Origin: Sordaria brevicollis
Lineage: Eukaryota; Ascomycota; Sordariomycetes; Sordariales; Sordariaceae
NCBI GenBank assembly: GCA_033439795.1
Contig: JAUTDP010000008.1
Location: 930,001 to 994,000, forward strand
Direction: 5' to 3'
DNA: 64,000 nucleotides
The notes beneath the pieces are model-generated. The model did not search any database. It saw only the letters and a list, made by a program, of their open reading frames with translations, and was not told where the DNA came from. Shown piece by piece: positions 1 through 11,358 of the stretch. The translations under genes were made by a program, and so were the position numbers. The stretch's first letter is position 1. Each line of letters starts with the position of its first letter.

Positions 1-204
1 AACATTTAGTCTCTTCCACAGAACCTCCTCTACGGCGCTCAGCGGACCCACCCCACAAAATGTGGGTCTCCTCTCCTCGAACTGCTACCGCAGAAAATGG
101 GGGGTGAGGTTCGGAGGTAAGTGGGTCTGAGAACTGAGACTAATGAATATTGTGGCCGGTAACGCGGTACCGACCGATAGACCTTGGCTCAATTACCAGT
201 TGAC
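1..204. other. Ordinary-composition flank left of the copia insertion
   Basis: About 200 bases with normal base composition and many CpA/TpG steps, so not affected by RIP. A short inverted motif (ACCCCACA...TGTGGGT, about 49-68) is visible. I see no open reading frame, tRNA or 5S gene here. It is continuous, apart from the inserted copia element, with the sequence that resumes at 5762. Confidence 0.6.
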
Positions 205-209
205 TATGT
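205..209. other. Target-site duplication (left) of the copia element, TATGT
   Basis: The five bases before the 5' LTR read TATGT and the five after the 3' LTR (5757-5761) read CATGT. They differ by one C-to-T change in a CpA context, exactly what RIP produces, so the duplication was originally CATGT. Five-base duplications are normal for Ty1/copia integrases. Confidence 0.8.
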
Positions 210-403
210 TGTTAGATTCCAGGGTGGTATTCTAGGCCAAAATAGTATAGATTAGTATATAGTTGGTTAGTACTGCTAGCTACCTAGAAGGTCTTGGCAA
301 ATAAGGGATACCCCTAGCTCCCCCGACTAGAGTTCTAAAATCCTATTCTCTATAATTATATAGAGATATATAGAATTAATTAATTCTCTTATATAATTTA
401 ATA
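210..403 (+). repeat. copia 5' LTR, 194 bp
   Basis: Begins TGTTAGATTCC and ends TTTAATA (originally CCAACA). It matches 5563-5756 in length and order, and the differences I noted are C/T or G/A transitions. The left half keeps CpA/TpG while the right half is heavily RIPped, so the RIP boundary falls inside the LTR. Confidence 0.93.
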
Positions 404-3400
404 ATTAATAGTCTAATATATTTATTACTATTAATACTAATAATAACGATAATACTATTATTATTATTACGATATCTTCTTTAAAGCAAATTAATAAAAT
501 AATTATTAATAACCCCTTCCTTACCGATAACGACGATTAAGTCCGCTAGGAGGAAATATTATAGATTAAATACGATCCTAATATTATTAAAGCCTAGTTC
601 CTAGGTAAAATCGACATATTTCGCGAGCTTCTCCACCCTAAACCCGGTAATTTCCCTTTTAAATTAATTATTAGATTCCGTATCGAAATAATTAATAAAG
701 AATTACGTTTTCTTAAAGCCAGTTTCCTTCGTATTATAATAAATAAGGTTAGAAAGATTATTAAAATTCCTTACCGTTATTAAAATAATATTTTAATCGA
801 TAGGATCCTTACCGAAAAAGATTTAAATAGTTTTTAATTTTATTATAATATTAAGGTTATTTACCCTAATAAAAAGAAGGATTAATTAAAATTCGAAATT
901 GGGGATAAGGTTATAAGAATTTAAATAAAATTTTTAATTAATTACGGATTTTAAAGTTCGGCTATAAAAGAAAAATAGGATATTTAAATTTAATATAACC
1001 TTTTTAAGTAAGGAACCTAATATAATATTATTAATAAATTCGTTAATATCCGTAAAATTTATATTAATAGTATTATAATTTTTCGAAAAGAACCGACTAA
1101 TTTTAATACTTAATTCTAAAATTAGATTATAATTATAAATAATAATATTATTAAAGGAATTAAAGAATATATAAACGCTATATCCTAATATAACGAATTT
1201 TATACTATTATTAAAATTATCCGACCTAATTACGTTAATACGATATAGAAATTTAACAATAAAATAGAAAATAATACTTTAAAATATATAAAAGTGTATA
1301 AAAATTTTAAAAGGTAGGGTATAAATAATCGCCGTAATATTATAACCCTTACGGGCAAAAATAATTATAAAGCATTTATTATCGAGGTCGACGGTTAAAT
1401 TTATTATTACGTTAATAACGATAATAAAGTTAATAATTATTAAAAAATTAATAATAGGGATATTCGTTAATAAAATAAAAATAAGAAGCTTAAAGGTAAT
1501 ATAAATAAACGAAAATAGGCGTCGGATAATTCCGAAAATATACGTAAGAAATAAAATTCGAAAAATAAGAAGGGTAAAAATAAAGAGCTTTCTATATATA
1601 AAATATATAAGAAAGGATTTTACTCTTTTGAAAAATATTAATACGTAAATTTAAATACTAAATTTAAAGCTTTTAAATTATATCCCTTTATTATATAAAT
1701 TATTAAAATTAATATTACGAAGGACGTTAATTTAATTAAGAAAATTAAAGCTATTAAGGAAAAAGTTATTAAAACGGTAAAGTTTAAATTTATATAATTC
1801 TTTAGGGAGGAGTATAGGGTAATTTTCCAAATCGGTAACGGAAATAAACGAAAAGAATATCCCTTTAAAAATTTAATTATTTTAAATTCGGGGAATTTTC
1901 TTTATATATTTAATAAAATCACTTATTTTTATTACTTTTATTATATTAATTTAAATAATTATTTATAAATAAACAATTCCCGTATTAAGATTTTAAGTTT
2001 TAAGGAAATTAACGTCGTTATTAAAAGTAAAAAAGGTAATTTAAAATTACGGTTGAAAAAAGTTGCATTTTGCTTTAATTTCGCTACTAATTTCGTTTCC
2101 CTCTTTTTATTACAAAGGTAAGGCTTCTACTGGGACTATTAACCTTTAAATAATTATTTAAAGAGAATTAATAAGTTATTCTTTTATTCTTTAAATATTA
2201 TCCTTAATTAAACGGTTTTGGAATATTTACTTATATTATTTACTAAATTAATATTTATAGTATAGCGATATTAAATTAATTCCTATACGAAAAAACCGTC
2301 GATTTAAATTATTAAAATATAGTATTACCGATTTAATTACCCTAGTCCCTAAATATTCGAATATTTATAAAACGTCGATAAGGTACGATTACGAAGTATT
2401 TTAATTAAAAAGAAGGATACGGATAAAATAATTATAATAGATTTTAATTCGATTAAAGAGCCTTCGAGCGATCTCCCTTCTATAGTACCTTTGAAAAGGA
2501 TACTAATAATCGAATACGATGCTTATATTATAATAAAAATATAATATTAAATATAGTAAATTCTTCGAAATTATAAATATAAATTAGGGTAACGCCTTAT
2601 AATAAATTTCCTCGAATTTAATAAGGGTATTAATAAATACCGATACTTTATATTTATTATTTACCGATAATTTAAATATATATAAGATTATTACCTTTCG
2701 AACCGGATATTTATTAATATTACCTTAATTTTATATAATTATATAAATATATTAATATATTAATATAATATTAAAGTTAAAGCCTTCGAATATAATAATA
2801 AATTTAATTGAGGAGAAATATTAATTAAGTTCGGAATAAGAAGTATATTATTCGAACCTTCTATTTCTAATATTTAAAAATAAAATAGTAGAGTAGAACG
2901 TTTAAGGGGTATAATAAAATAATAATATAATATTATAAAGAATAGTTTAAAATTTCCAATCGATTTATAGCTAGAAATTATATACGTAATAATTTATTTA
3001 TTAAATTAATTACTTCGATACTTTTATAATTAGAAATCCTTATACAAACGCTTTTATATTTATATCGTTTAATAATATAACTAATAAAAATTATAGCGAT
3101 TAAATATTAATTACTTTCGAATATATAAGTGTAAAATATATTTTATAATTAATATAGTATAAAAAAAAGAGAAACGTCGTTAAAAATATTTCTTTAGAAC
3201 GTAGATCGGCTATTTAATTAAATATAACGCTTCTTCGATATATTATATATAAAACCCCGTTACGAAATAAATTATTTAAATACGCGATATAATATTTAAT
3301 AAATATATTAAATTCTCTTCCGACGAAATTAATATTAAAGAGGACTTAGCAATTTTAGAAATAATAATTATTAAAAAATTCGTTAAAAAGTTAAATAAAA

Positions 3401-5550
3401 TGGATAAATAGGATTTAAATTAAAGGGTACTAGTGAATCCCTATTTAGAAAATATTAAGGTCGAACCTCTTTTAAATATAATATTCGAGGAAGAAACCCT
3501 GAATTCCTAATAAAAAACCGCTTAAAAAATTAAGGCTAGGGATATTTATAAAATTATAGGGCCGGATAAAATAATTATCAATTTTATTATAAATTTATAT
3601 TTAACGTTACTAAATACCCCTCTTTCGTACGTAATAACCCTATATATGGGCATTATATTAAATTAAATAATCGATAAATATTTTCGAAAATTAAAATTAT
3701 AGGAGAATACCTTTTTAATAAGAAAATTATTACAATTAATAATAGAAATAATTATTAGAATAGTTATAAAAATAGAAGTATAACGGTTATTAATTAAATA
3801 TAGTAAATTAAATAATTTATACCGCTATAATTTCCCGGGGGTATTAAAGAGTTATTATAATTTCGAGAATTACCCTTTTAACGAAAAATTTCGTAAAGTA
3901 GAACGAACCTACTTTAATAATTATAAGGATATAAAAATTTAAATTAAAGTCGATTAAAATATCCCCCGTATTAAAGGGAAATAAATCTTTAATTATATAT
4001 AGGTATATATATATAAATTTAATAAAAATAATATTTTAAATAAGGTTAAAATTAAATTAATAATCCAAGGAGATTAATAATGTAAAATAGGTACTAATAC
4101 CTATACTTCTACCTTAACGGGAAAATCCTTCCGAATTATCGTTATATTAATAATTTATTTTAATATAGAATTTATTTAATAGGATGTAGTAAACGCCTTC
4201 GTAAACGTTACGATCGATAAGGAAATTTATATACGTATATTATTAGGATATTAGGTAGAAAGAAAGGTTCTTAAATTATTAAAAGCGCTCTATAACTTCC
4301 GACGAACCCTTTTACTATAGTAAAAGGAATTGAATAGAACGTTTAAGGGTATAGAATTTAAAACTATTCCTAAAGATTTATATATTATAAAGAAAGAGAG
4401 AGTATTTATATTATATTATATTAACGATATTATTTTTATTTACCTAAAGGAATACGAAGATTAAATTAAAGAATATATTAACTTATTATAATTAAAATAC
4501 TAATTAATTAGTAATAAAGAACTATAATAATTCTTAGGTATTAAAATTATTTATAACCGTAAAGTAGGAAAAATCTAACTATTTTAAGAAGTTTATATTA
4601 AAAAAATTAGTAAATTATTAAAATTTATTTATAGACTTACTATAGTATTAATAAAATAATAAAAATTATTACCCTTCGATAGATTAGCTAATTATATTAA
4701 AATTAAAGATTATTAAATCAACGTAGGTTTTATATTATACGCCGCTATTAATATACGATTAAATATAGTTTTCTTAATTAATCGATTAATTCGATTTAAT
4801 TATAATCCTAATTTAAAATACTATAATGCTAATAAAAAGGTTATTTATTACCTTCGTATAATTAAAGATTGGTATTTATATTATAAAAGTAATAACCGAT
4901 TCGAAATAGTTTTAAACGCCTCGTTTACCGATAATAAAATAAACTGTAAGAATTCTTAAGGATTTATAATTAAATTATACGGTAGATTTATTTATTAAAG
5001 TACTATTAAATAAACCGCTATTACGATATTAATAATAAAAATAGAGCTTTATATTATTAAGAAAATTATTAAAGAAATATTATTTATTAAACGATTTATT
5101 AAAGTTCTAAATATAAGGTTATTTAATAACTTTATCTTTACTATAAAATATAATAATTAATAGACTATTAGAATATTTATTAAAAAGATTCCTATTTTTA
5201 TTATTAAAATAAAGTATATTAATATTTATTAATATTAATTTCGAAAAGAGATTATCGAAAAGGAAACCTTTAAAATTAATTACTTAAAAATAAAGGAGAT
5301 GCCTACGGATAGATTAACGAAAGTACTTAGAATATTAGAATATAAGAGGTTTAAGGAACTATTAAGGATATTTATAAAGCTACTACGGCCGGTTATAATA
5401 AATAATAATAAAAAAACTCTAGAAATAGAGGATTTGGATAAATATTTAGGTATTATAGTAGGAAAAGTAACGGTAAATCAACTAAAAGGAATAGGAAATG
5501 TATAAATAGCTTTACTCTCGACCCTAAAAGGGTAATCGAAATAGTCTTCG
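404..5550 (+). pseudogene. copia gag-pol remnant
   Basis: The degraded polyprotein runs along the plus strand with many in-frame TAA/TAG where CAA/CAG stood. Visible landmarks: a CCHC zinc-knuckle fossil (1597-1638), integrase area (about 2200-3400), reverse transcriptase (about 3900-4680; YIND at 4417-4428 in place of YVDD), RNase H (about 4910-5100), and a surviving open C-terminus at 5299-5505 that starts M-P-T-D-R-L-T-K, corresponding to the copia tail motif that begins M-P-A-D. RT and RNase H are confident; the integrase limits are approximate. It cannot encode a working protein. Confidence 0.88.
1597..1638 (+). other. Fossil CCHC zinc knuckle of copia gag, all four ligands now Tyr
   Basis: In the gag frame, codons with the spacing C-x2-C-x4-H-x4-C all read TAT or TAC: 1597-1599, 1606-1608, 1621-1623 and 1636-1638. 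RIP turns TGY (Cys) into TAY and CAY (His) into TAY, so a zinc knuckle becomes four tyrosines. The spacing is exact, and the residue after the second ligand is Lys, as often seen in knuckles. Confidence 0.75.
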
Positions 5551-5562
5551 AATAAGGGGGTA

Positions 5563-5756
5563 TATTAAATTCCAAGGTAATATTCTAGGCCAAAATAGTA
5601 TAGACTAATATATAGCTAATTAATATTACTAGCTACCTAGAAGGTCTTAGCAAATAAGGGATACCCCCAACTCCCCCGATTAGAGCTCCAGAATCCTATT
5701 CTCCACAGTTATACAGAGATACATAGAATTAATCAATTCTCCTATACAATCCAACA
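5563..5756 (+). repeat. copia 3' LTR, 194 bp
   Basis: Starts TATTAAATTCC (originally TGTTAGATTCC) directly after the polypurine tract and ends CCAACA. Its right half keeps CpA (CCACAG, ATACATAG, CCAACA), mirroring the preserved left half of the 5' LTR. It is followed by the CATGT target duplication. Confidence 0.93.
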
Positions 5757-5761
5757 CATGT

Positions 5762-8135
5762 CTTTCGTGTTTGCAAAAAGCAACGGGACAATTTGTGAGA
5801 CAATCCGCACCAATGATGGAAGTTTTAACAACACCCCGCACTCGTCAAATGCCTGATGCCGTTGTTGCTTTCTTGATTGCGATGGTCGGACGGCTTGAAT
5901 TAACCGGTACAGGCACCACAGAACGTTTGATTCCATTGCAAGCAGGTCGAAAATCGGTTAGGGCTGATAGTCATTGACATTCTCCACCAGGAGAGACACA
6001 AGAGGAAAAAGATGTGATGAACAGATTTTCGTTTTGTGGGTGTGCAAAAATCCAAAATTCCACGGATGATTGGGACAATTCGAATGCAAGTCACGGGAAA
6101 GTGGGCGGATGACTTGTGTAGTTGCCAAAGTGCCAGCTGCCAAGAGATGGCCGAGGCAGCCTCAAAAGAAGTCGAAGAGAAGAGTGGGTCTGCCAAGCCG
6201 CGGTACGATATTCTCCCATTGGTTGACAGCAACACTAACAGAAAGCCATCGTGCAGTATGTAGCGGCCTTTGCCCCTGTGGTACGTAGCAGTTCGTGACG
6301 CAACTCGGCATTTGCGTTAACGTCCGGCGTGTTCCCGCTCTTTGGTTCAACCCTCTTCAGTTTCTCAACCACACACCGGCCACATCATCATTGTAACAGA
6401 GTCGGTCTTGACACAGCTGACGAACGCAGAAATCGTCAGACAGGTACCCCGGGTCGCAGGTGCAACGATATCGGAGAGGATTCTTTCGTCAGTCATCTTA
6501 GCAAACCGGGATTCCCGCGAGAAGCAAAACCTGAAAAAATATCGCACAAAAGGCGGTTGGTCCAAATCAATTGCGACAGAAAACCACCTTCCATGTTGAC
6601 AATAAACTAACGCAGGAATAAGCTCATTGCCCTAAAAAGAGGTGACAGGATGAAGCCGGTGTGGTGCGAGTAAGGTACCAGCGCAACCGGTGCTGTTAGC
6701 CGGCATGGCGTGGACATACTGTACTCTCAGTTTTTACACCAGCATCCCCTATCATGCGAGAAATAAGGTGTACAGCTGTCGCGTGCGCACTTTCCTTGTG
6801 GCATTCCAGTTTGCAAACGCCAATGCTTCTTCTTCCAGACATCCATTCATCCAAAGGGTCGCGAACAAGTGGGACACAACGGGGCCCGGCGATTGTGATC
6901 AAAAAGGACGTTTGTTGATCGCCACTCCTATCCCCGAGATCCGGGCTTCTTTTCATCTCTTTCGGCGTCTTCCATTTCGTCAACAGCAATCATTGATGAC
7001 TCTCCCGTGGGCGACAAAAGGAACCTGTGGGAGGCGACAACCGTATCGGAAAAGAGAAGAGAAGAAAAAAAAAGACAACCTCGGGTTGATCCATACAGTA
7101 TCCATCAAGAAAGCGCCAGGTTCCACGGGTCCACGGCATCTCCAGCGAGCAGCGATCCATTTGGCATCTCTTTCGGCTCCATCGGCTCCATCGTCATCCG
7201 TGCTTGCTCAATGCTAATTCGACCGCCGTCCACAAGCCTCGTGTGTCTCATTGGTCGCGTCCGAGTCTCCCAACACTTACACGGCGGCCGCTCTCTCTCA
7301 CACGCACATCGGCTGGGCCTGGCCGTAGACGGCAAATGGTGCCGGCTCTGTCGCCTGTGATTTGCCAATCTTGCCCCAAACTGGGTGGAACAGGCCCTAA
7401 GAGTCGAAGACAGTCGAGTGATTGTCGGTGAAAGGGCGAGTGGGCGACTCCGTCCACCGATAAGGAACCTGCGTCTTCTGTCACCTTGCGAAACACTCCC
7501 AACGGCTCGCGCCTTCCCCGGCCTCGACTCCCGGCGCCGCCAGTGGGAAGTCGCTACGGTGCTTCATGCCGTACAAGGAAGGAGCATTGAGATAGAACCA
7601 CCTTTCCACCACCTGCCAAGCTCCGGGAATCAAGGACACCCCACGGACGACCGAGTGGTTGCCCAGCTTCGCCCGTGGTCTCGGTGCTCTCCTTCCCTTT
7701 CTCGCCGTGGTTTCCTTGCCTGACAGTGGCTGACCAGCCTGACCTGGCTGACCTGGCTGACAATTTGGCAATATCCTCTCTGCTGGTTCACGCCTTCCTG
7801 TCGCCCCCCCCAGTCGTTGCCCTTCCCAGCCCTCGTGGTCGCGTGCCCTCGATGTGACTCTGCTCATGAACTCCGTCTCGTTTTTAACTCGGTCGTCTCC
7901 CCGCGTCGAGTCCATGGTTATTTCCCCAGCTTTCTCTGTGTGAACCCTTCTCCCCTCATTCCGAGTCTCGACTTGACTTCTCAGTTTGTCGTTCATCTCA
8001 TCTCGAGTCGCAGTCCTTGACCGAACCCAACGGTCCTCGACAAGGCTCCCCATATCCAAGTGTCCTCCAAGTAAAATTTTTACTGGAGTGACTGGAGACC
8101 AGCTTACGAGATAACAACATATTAAATAGTCCACC
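5762..8135. other. Gene-free flank and presumed 5' region of the peptide transporter gene
   Basis: About 2.4 kb of normal composition with no coding region I can support. Open frames exist on both strands (for example 6690-7217 plus and 7481-8155 minus), but they overlap each other, are low in complexity and match no family I know. From about 7480 to 8050 the plus strand is rich in pyrimidines, typical of a promoter and leader of a highly expressed fungal gene. A small tandem repeat of GACCTGGCT-like units lies at about 7721-7761. Confidence 0.5.
7721..7761. repeat. Short tandem repeat, CTGACCTGG-type units
   Basis: Three to four imperfect copies of a 9-10-base unit (TGACCAGCC, TGACCTGGC, TGACCTGGC, TGACAATT) lie in tandem upstream of the transporter gene. 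No function is evident. Confidence 0.5.
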
Positions 8136-10138
8136 ATGGGTATGTTCTTCCTCACAACTCCGTATATATACCTATATTATTCCATCCCTCGTGCCGACTC
8201 CCGAGCGCTACCTTGGATCACTCATCTGCTACGCCCCAAATCATCAGACAATAAGACTGACACATGACCAACATAGCTACGACCGAGATCGTGGCCGCTG
8301 ATGGCAGCTCCAACTATGACCTGGAGAAGCACAACACGGCCAGCACCCAGCACAAGCACATCCCCATCGAGGACGACTATGAGGGCAAGCCTACCCAGGA
8401 GGAGCTCGACACGCTCCGTCGTGTGCCCGGCAGTCTCCCCATCATTGCTTACATGATTTGCATTGTCGAGTTCTGCGAGCGTGCTTCCTACTACGGTGTC
8501 CAGCCCCTCATCAGCAACTACGTCAACCGTCCCATGCCCACGGGCGGCAACGGTTGGGGTGCTCCTCCTCGTGGTGACCAGCAGACTGCTGGTGCCCTTG
8601 GCATGGGCCAGAGTTCCGCCAACGCCGTCACTCAGTCCTTCTCCATGTTGGCCTATGCTCTTCCCCTTCTCTTCGGTTGGATGGCCGACGCAAAGACTGG
8701 ACGCTTCAAGCTTATCTGCTGGGGTGTCGTCGTCTTCGGTATTGCCCACGTTCTGATGGTCGTTGCTGGTGCCAAGAACCTCCTCGCCAACGGAACCTCC
8801 AAGGCCCCTTACTTCCTGTCGGTCTATATCCTCGCCATTGGTGCTGGTGAGTACAGTCTCCATGATCCGAACCTCGACAACTCTTGCTAACTCCAACTCT
8901 TCACAGCCATGTTCAAGCCCAATGTTTCTCCCCTTCTGCTTGATCAGGTCTCCAACACCAAGCCCATGGTCAAGGTGCTCAAGAGCGGAGAACGTGTCAT
9001 TGAGGATCCCGAGGCCACCACTGAGCGTGTCATGTTGTGGTTCTACCTCATGATCAACATTGGTGGCTTCATGGGTGTTGCTACTGCCTACTCCGAAAAG
9101 TACGTTGGCTGGTGGCTCGCCTTCCTCATCCCTCTTATCCTCTACCTTCCTCTTCCCCTCCTCTTGTGGTTCCTCCGCAAGCGCCTTATCCTCCACCCTC
9201 CCGGCGGCTCCGATCTTCCCAACGTTTTCAAGGTCCTCGGCATCTGCCTGCGTCGCGGCGGTATCAAGAAGATTGGTCGTCATGGTTTCTGGGACTTGGC
9301 CAAGCCTTCCCACATTGCTGAAGCCGGTCTCGACGGTGTCTACAAGACTGAGTGGTCCGACCAGTTTGTTGAGGATGTCCGCCGCACATTCCAGGGTACT
9401 GGTATCTTCTGTTTCTTCCCCATCCAGTACCTTAACGACAACGGTCTCGGTTCCGCCGCTTCTTTCTTGTCGACCATGTTGAAGACCGATGGTGTCCCGA
9501 ACGACGTCATTTCCAACTTCAACTCTCTCAGTATCATCGCCACTGCCCCCGTCCTCAACTACGGCTTGTACCCCTTGCTTAGACGGATGAACATCCACTA
9601 TGGTCCCATTGCTCGCATCACCACCGGTCTGGCCATGTCTTCCCTCGGCGGTATGGGTTATACCCTGCTCAACTACTACGCCTACAAAAAGTCTCCTTGC
9701 GGCGAGTACGGTTCTAGCGACTGCCAGATCGAGCCCCGTGTCGCCGATATCAGCATTTGGTTCTTGGCTATCCCCTTCGCCGTTGGTGGTATCTCCGAGT
9801 TGTTCGTCAACGTCCCTGCGTACGGTATTGCCTACTCGCGCGCCCCTGTCAACATGAGAGGTCTCGTCTCGGCCATCAACCTGTTTTCCACGGCTGTGGC
9901 CTATATCATTGGTCTTGCCTGCTCTTCGGTTGTCACCGATCCCTACCTCACCTGGATCTTCGGCGGTCCCGCCATTGCTGGTGGTGCTCTTACCGTCATC
10001 TTCTACTTCACCTTCAGGCACATCGACAGTGAGGAGACCGTCTTCTCCCAGAGAGAGACCATCGAGGCCACTCCTGCCGATGACGCTAGCAGCCAAGACG
10101 AGAAGAACCCTCCGGTCTACTCTGAAGAGAAGAACTAA
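8136..10138 (+). CDS. ptr2: Proton-coupled oligopeptide transporter, PTR2/POT family
   Basis: Predicted 601-residue plasma-membrane importer of di- and tripeptides driven by protons. Gene model: exon 1 8136-8139 (only ATGG, in the context CCACCATGG), intron 8140-8276 (GTATGT donor, CTGAC branch 8257-8261, AG), exon 2 8277-8846, intron 8847-8906 (GTGAGT, GCTAAC branch, CACAG), exon 3 8907-10138. The joined length is an exact multiple of three. The family E-x-x-E-R motif is EFCERASYYG at residues 66-75 and the second signature FYLMINIGG is at 237-245. Hydrophobic segments repeat through the chain; the N-terminus is acidic and hydrophilic and the C-terminal tail is rich in E, S and D. The length is usual for fungal PTR2 proteins. 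An in-frame ATG at 8264 lies between branch point and acceptor of intron 1 and could give a slightly different N-terminus if the intron were retained. It is very probably a working gene. Confidence 0.93.
8140..8276 (+). other. Intron 1 of the peptide transporter gene
   Basis: GTATGT follows directly after ATGG. A CTGAC branch site at 8257-8261 lies 15 bases before the AG at 8275-8276. Splicing joins ATGG to CTACGACC, giving M-A-T-T-E in the frame of exon 2. The very strong start context CCACCATGG and the perfect phase favour this over the internal ATG at 8264. Confidence 0.8.
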
Positions 10139-11358
10139 TAGCACAATTGTGTATGGGCTGAGGAACACTCACCCTTGGCCTCGTCGACTTTTCTTCTTCT
10201 GCATATGATAAGCGTGTGGTGCATTTGAGATGGACACACTGGTAATATTTCGGTGGGATTTGTATTATCTATTTTGCGATGGTTTGGATGGTCATACCCT
10301 GGCGCATCTTTTTGCATGGTTGGATGATGGGTTAAATGGGTTGGAAAAACTTACGGCATTTCACGTCATGGACATGATCACGATGACGGACGGTGCCATA
10401 TGGATATAACGACCGCACATGTACATATAACTAATGATACCAAGAAAGAACAAGCTGTTCAACAGTACTTTACTTTATCGCCTTTGTTTCTGTGTTGTGT
10501 TGTGTTATTTAGAGTGATGTCAGCCGGGACGCGGACCGCTCGAGGCACCGCAATGCAGTGCACCGCCTGTGAACCACAGCAAATGCAGGGGAGGAGCAAA
10601 AGAGATTGGCAAAAATGTAAGCATGCGGCAAAGCTGGCCCCTATAACGTCTTGCGCCGCACATATCCTCAATATCATTGGACACATAGGCGATGGTAAAC
10701 AAAAGACTTGGCATACAACCCAAAATCTCACTCACCCACCATCGCGTAGCACGAGCTGAGACTTTAAATCCTACGACCATACTCGTCAGAGTTGGGATCA
10801 CCTACTTCCACCCGGGCGCTTGGGGGCTGGATGCCATTGACTAGGGCTGAAACCCGACATCCTGGATGCTCATCTTCTTGGTTCCAGCTAAAATCTTACA
10901 ACCCTAAGCCAGGCCGACACTGGCAAAGACAAGAATGTGTTGGCAAGCTTGAAGGAAGGTTGTGGACGCCACGGGTGTACGCGAGCGGCCGCCCCATGGC
11001 GGCAGGGGGATTGGGATGATAATGCTACTGTACCGACCACACAGCCTCCAGCCTAGATGGGCGAAGGTACGATAAAGTAAAAGAAACAGACAGTCACCGC
11101 CGATCTGCTTTTGTTCCGATTTTTTCTTGTTTTTTTGGAACTTTCACTTATACATCTTCTGGTCTTGGTGTTCGGCTTCTCATGCTTCGTGAAAAGCTAC
11201 CTCTAGCAACACCATTCTGATCTCGACAACCGTCTGTGTTGACACTCGTTTATGTTGTTGAGTTTTGTTGACGACGACAGCACTTTTACTCGGTTCATCG
11301 ACTTTGGCTCTTTTGGCTTTTCTGTCTGCTCATTTGGATCAAAGGACCGGAAAAAACG
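10139..11358. other. Intergenic region between the transporter and the membrane-protein gene
   Basis: About 1.2 kb of ordinary composition. It holds the 3' end of the transporter gene and the promoter and T/C-rich leader (about 11095-11260) of the next gene. The open frames here on either strand are short, overlapping and unconvincing. Confidence 0.5.

Larger units (their letters stand above)
210..5756 (+). mobile_element. RIP-inactivated Ty1/copia LTR retrotransposon, full length
   Basis: A complete element of about 5.55 kb: 5' LTR 210-403, gag and pol remnants on the plus strand, a polypurine tract (AATAAGGGGG, 5551-5560), then 3' LTR 5563-5756. The domain order is gag with zinc knuckle, integrase area, reverse transcriptase, RNase H, with integrase before RT as in copia. 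Reading through RIP stops I recognise the copia motifs K-A-R-L-V (about 4050), DVVNAFVNA (about 4185-4211), LKALYG (about 4281) and the YxDD box at 4417-4428, which now reads YIND. There is no intact frame longer than about 70 codons. The outer ends of both LTRs are much less mutated than the interior. Confidence 0.93.

Noticed and set aside
6690..7217. A 175-codon plus-strand frame
   Set aside because: Competing frames of similar length on both strands, no recognisable motif or splice structure, and a low-complexity KREEKKKK stretch.
7481..8155. A 224-codon minus-strand frame upstream of the transporter
   Set aside because: Rich in R, G and E, no domain, overlaps the transporter's leader and start; looks like a by-product of the pyrimidine-rich leader.
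8264..8266. ATG at 8264 as the start of the transporter
   Set aside because: It lies between the branch point and the acceptor of a well-formed intron, in a weaker start context than CCACCATGG at 8136, which splices in frame.
8222..10168. A 648-codon open frame on the minus strand opposite the peptide transporter gene
   Set aside because: It mirrors the C-ending codon bias of the transporter gene on the other strand, is rich in G, V, D and T without domains, and has no splice or start context of its own. It is an antisense shadow.
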